The notes under the pieces were generated by a model. That model saw only the letters and a list, made by a program, of their open reading frames with translations, was not told the origin of the DNA and searched no databases. Of a stretch of 6,909 nucleotides of DNA, positions 5,971 to 6,909 are shown one piece after another; positions within the stretch are counted from its first letter, which is position 1; every line of letters starts with the position of its first letter. The stretch spans positions 1 to 6,909 of the forward strand of contig CAMBQS010000187.1 in assembly GCA_945870015.1 (NCBI GenBank). The letters run 5' to 3'. Made by a program: the position numbers and the translations under genes. The DNA comes from Desulfocicer vacuolatum DSM 3385. GTDB lineage: Bacteria > Desulfobacterota > Desulfobacteria > Desulfobacterales > SURF-7.

Positions 5971-6909
5971 GGAGTTTTTCTCCTTCCACAATACAATTGA
6001 GCATTCCCTTGGCAAGAATGACTTCAAGATGTTGTCCAATAGAAACTAGGCCGGCATCGCTTACAATTTTTTTTTCCATCTTTGTCCGGGTAATACTGTA
6101 TCCACGATTCAAGATGGATACCGGACTCAAGGCATTCAGCTTTCCGGCAACCTCCTGAAGACTTGATCGTTTTTTTTGTAAAGAATTCAATAAGTTTTTT
6201 CTTATATGAGCTTTCATTCCATCAATCGATATATGACCCGAATGGAGCCTTCCTGCCAGAGGATTTGAATACAACCTTTTTTTTACAAATTCAAGCTTAT
6301 CGTAAAGGCGTTGGTTGTTATAGGAAAAAGATCGGATCATTCGATTCAACAAATCATCCGTCCGGATTCGAAAATCCTGAATTTTATGTTTTGGATCAAT
6401 CAGCCGGTCCGTTGCTTGTGTGACAACAGATCGTTTTTTATCAATATATCCACGAAAAAAAACCTCAAGAAATTTTTGTTTTGAATTAAGGAGATTCAGC
6501 AGCTTGGTTTTATCCGGAACAACGATCTCGGCAGCAGCAGAGGGTGTCGGAGCCCGGAGATCTGAAATAAAGTCAATTATTGTATAATCCGTCTCATGTC
6601 CGATTGCGGAAACAATAGGAATATCGGAGGAAAAAACAGCCCTTGCAACAGACTCTGAATTAAAAGCCTGTAAATCCTCCAGAGATCCGCCACCCCTTGC
6701 GATAATTGCAAGATCAGCGTCATTTCTGGAATTTAATAGATTGATTGCATTGACAATTTCATTTTCAGCGCCGGAACCCTGCACAGATACAGGGATAATC
6801 GTGATACAAATATTTGGAAATCGTCTGGTCGCGATCTTTATGATATCATGAACCACTGCACCTGTTGGAGAGGTAATTACCGTTATCTTGTTGGGCAATA
6901 ATGGAATAG
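5951..6909 (-). CDS. xseA: Exodeoxyribonuclease VII large subunit, 5' end cut by window edge
   Basis: This is the catalytic subunit of exonuclease VII, a single-strand DNA exonuclease used in mismatch repair and DNA clean-up in the cytoplasm. In-frame codons reach the right edge (IPLLPNKITVITSPTGA), so the real start lies outside. By comparison with the usual family length of about 400-460 residues, the missing part is the N-terminal OB-fold domain. The 318 residues present include the ITSPTGA segment at the start of the catalytic core, ARGGGSLEDL encoded near 6697-6668, and SAIGHETDYTIIDF with the conserved His near 6598, followed by DLRAPTPSAAAE. A long helical, lysine-rich coiled-coil region and the C-terminal SPVSILNRGYSI motif follow. 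The TTG at 6898 is simply a Leu codon inside the gene. The gene ends inside xseB. It carries several runs of eight or nine A/T without interruption of the frame. Confidence 0.95.
   Translation of the reverse strand, partial: IPLLPNKITVITSPTGAVVHDIIKIATRRFPNICITIIPVSVQGSGAENEIVNAINLLNSRNDADLAIIARGGGSLEDLQAFNSESVARAVFSSDIPIVSAIGHETDYTIIDFISDLRAPTPSAAAEIVVPDKTKLLNLLNSKQKFLEVFFRGYIDKKRSVVTQATDRLIDPKHKIQDFRIRTDDLLNRMIRSFSYNNQRLYDKLEFVKKRLYSNPLAGRLHSGHISIDGMKAHIRKNLLNSLQKKRSSLQEVAGKLNALSPVSILNRGYSITRTKMEKKIVSDAGLVSIGQHLEVILAKGMLNCIVEGEKLHVKEDV
5971..5985 (-). promoter_or_regulatory. xseB ribosome binding site inside a small hairpin
   Basis: On the minus strand AAGGAG (5985-5980) lies 9 nt before the xseB ATG. 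Its GGAG is followed by AAAAA and CTCC, a perfect 4-bp GC-rich inverted repeat that ends right at the start codon. The hairpin could partly cover the Shine-Dalgarno site until ribosomes finishing xseA pass through. The sequence is seen directly; the regulatory role is inferred. Confidence 0.55.

Noticed and set aside
5731..6039. Longer xseB starting at the ATG at 6039
   Set aside because: The extra 23 residues are not part of the XseB family and would overlap xseA by 89 bp. The ATG at 5970 has a clear ribosome binding site and the expected N-terminus.
5733..6158. 141-codon plus-strand open frame
   Set aside because: It lies antisense to xseB and the end of xseA, which match known families well. 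Its protein has no recognisable domain and it has no operon context.
5951..6898. xseA starting at TTG 6898
   Set aside because: The frame stays open to the window edge and the residues before 6898 (IPLL) match the family, so TTG is an internal Leu codon and the gene is cut by the edge.

Overview
The window looks like ordinary chromosomal housekeeping sequence of a bacterium, with every recognisable gene on the minus strand. Moderate, slightly AT-rich composition, the EF-G paralogue with an Asp after DTPG, and the order xseA-xseB-ispA-dxs-tlyA suggest a Desulfobacterota (former Deltaproteobacteria) member, perhaps of the Desulfobacterales type. This placement is inference from gene order and motif flavour, not from a search.

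In the direction of transcription (right to left) the layout is: xseA (5' end cut by the right edge), xseB overlapping it by 20 bp, a short-chain prenyl diphosphate synthase (ispA) 27 bp further on, dxs after a 17-bp gap and starting with GTG, and tlyA overlapping the end of dxs by 13 bp. These five genes form one tightly packed operon. A 194-bp spacer (1963-2156) follows, then an elongation factor G paralogue (fusA2-like) whose last few dozen codons lie beyond the left edge. The spacer is the only non-coding stretch of any size, and no gap exceeds 300 bp.

Dxs makes 1-deoxy-D-xylulose 5-phosphate, the entry compound of the MEP isoprenoid pathway. IspA joins the C5 products of that pathway into C15 (or C20) prenyl diphosphates for quinones and undecaprenyl carriers. 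XseA and XseB form exonuclease VII. TlyA is an S4-domain, FtsJ-like RNA 2'-O-methyltransferase acting on ribosomes. The EF-G paralogue is a ribosome-associated translational GTPase with an unusual switch region. The xse-ispA-dxs-tlyA order is also known from Bacillus, so the cluster is an old and conserved arrangement rather than a new system.

No mobile element, CRISPR array, tRNA or rRNA was seen. The points most worth a second look are the altered GTPase motifs of the EF-G paralogue, a small hairpin that contains the xseB ribosome binding site, the Asn in the second Asp-rich motif of IspA, and the homopolymer runs in xseA.
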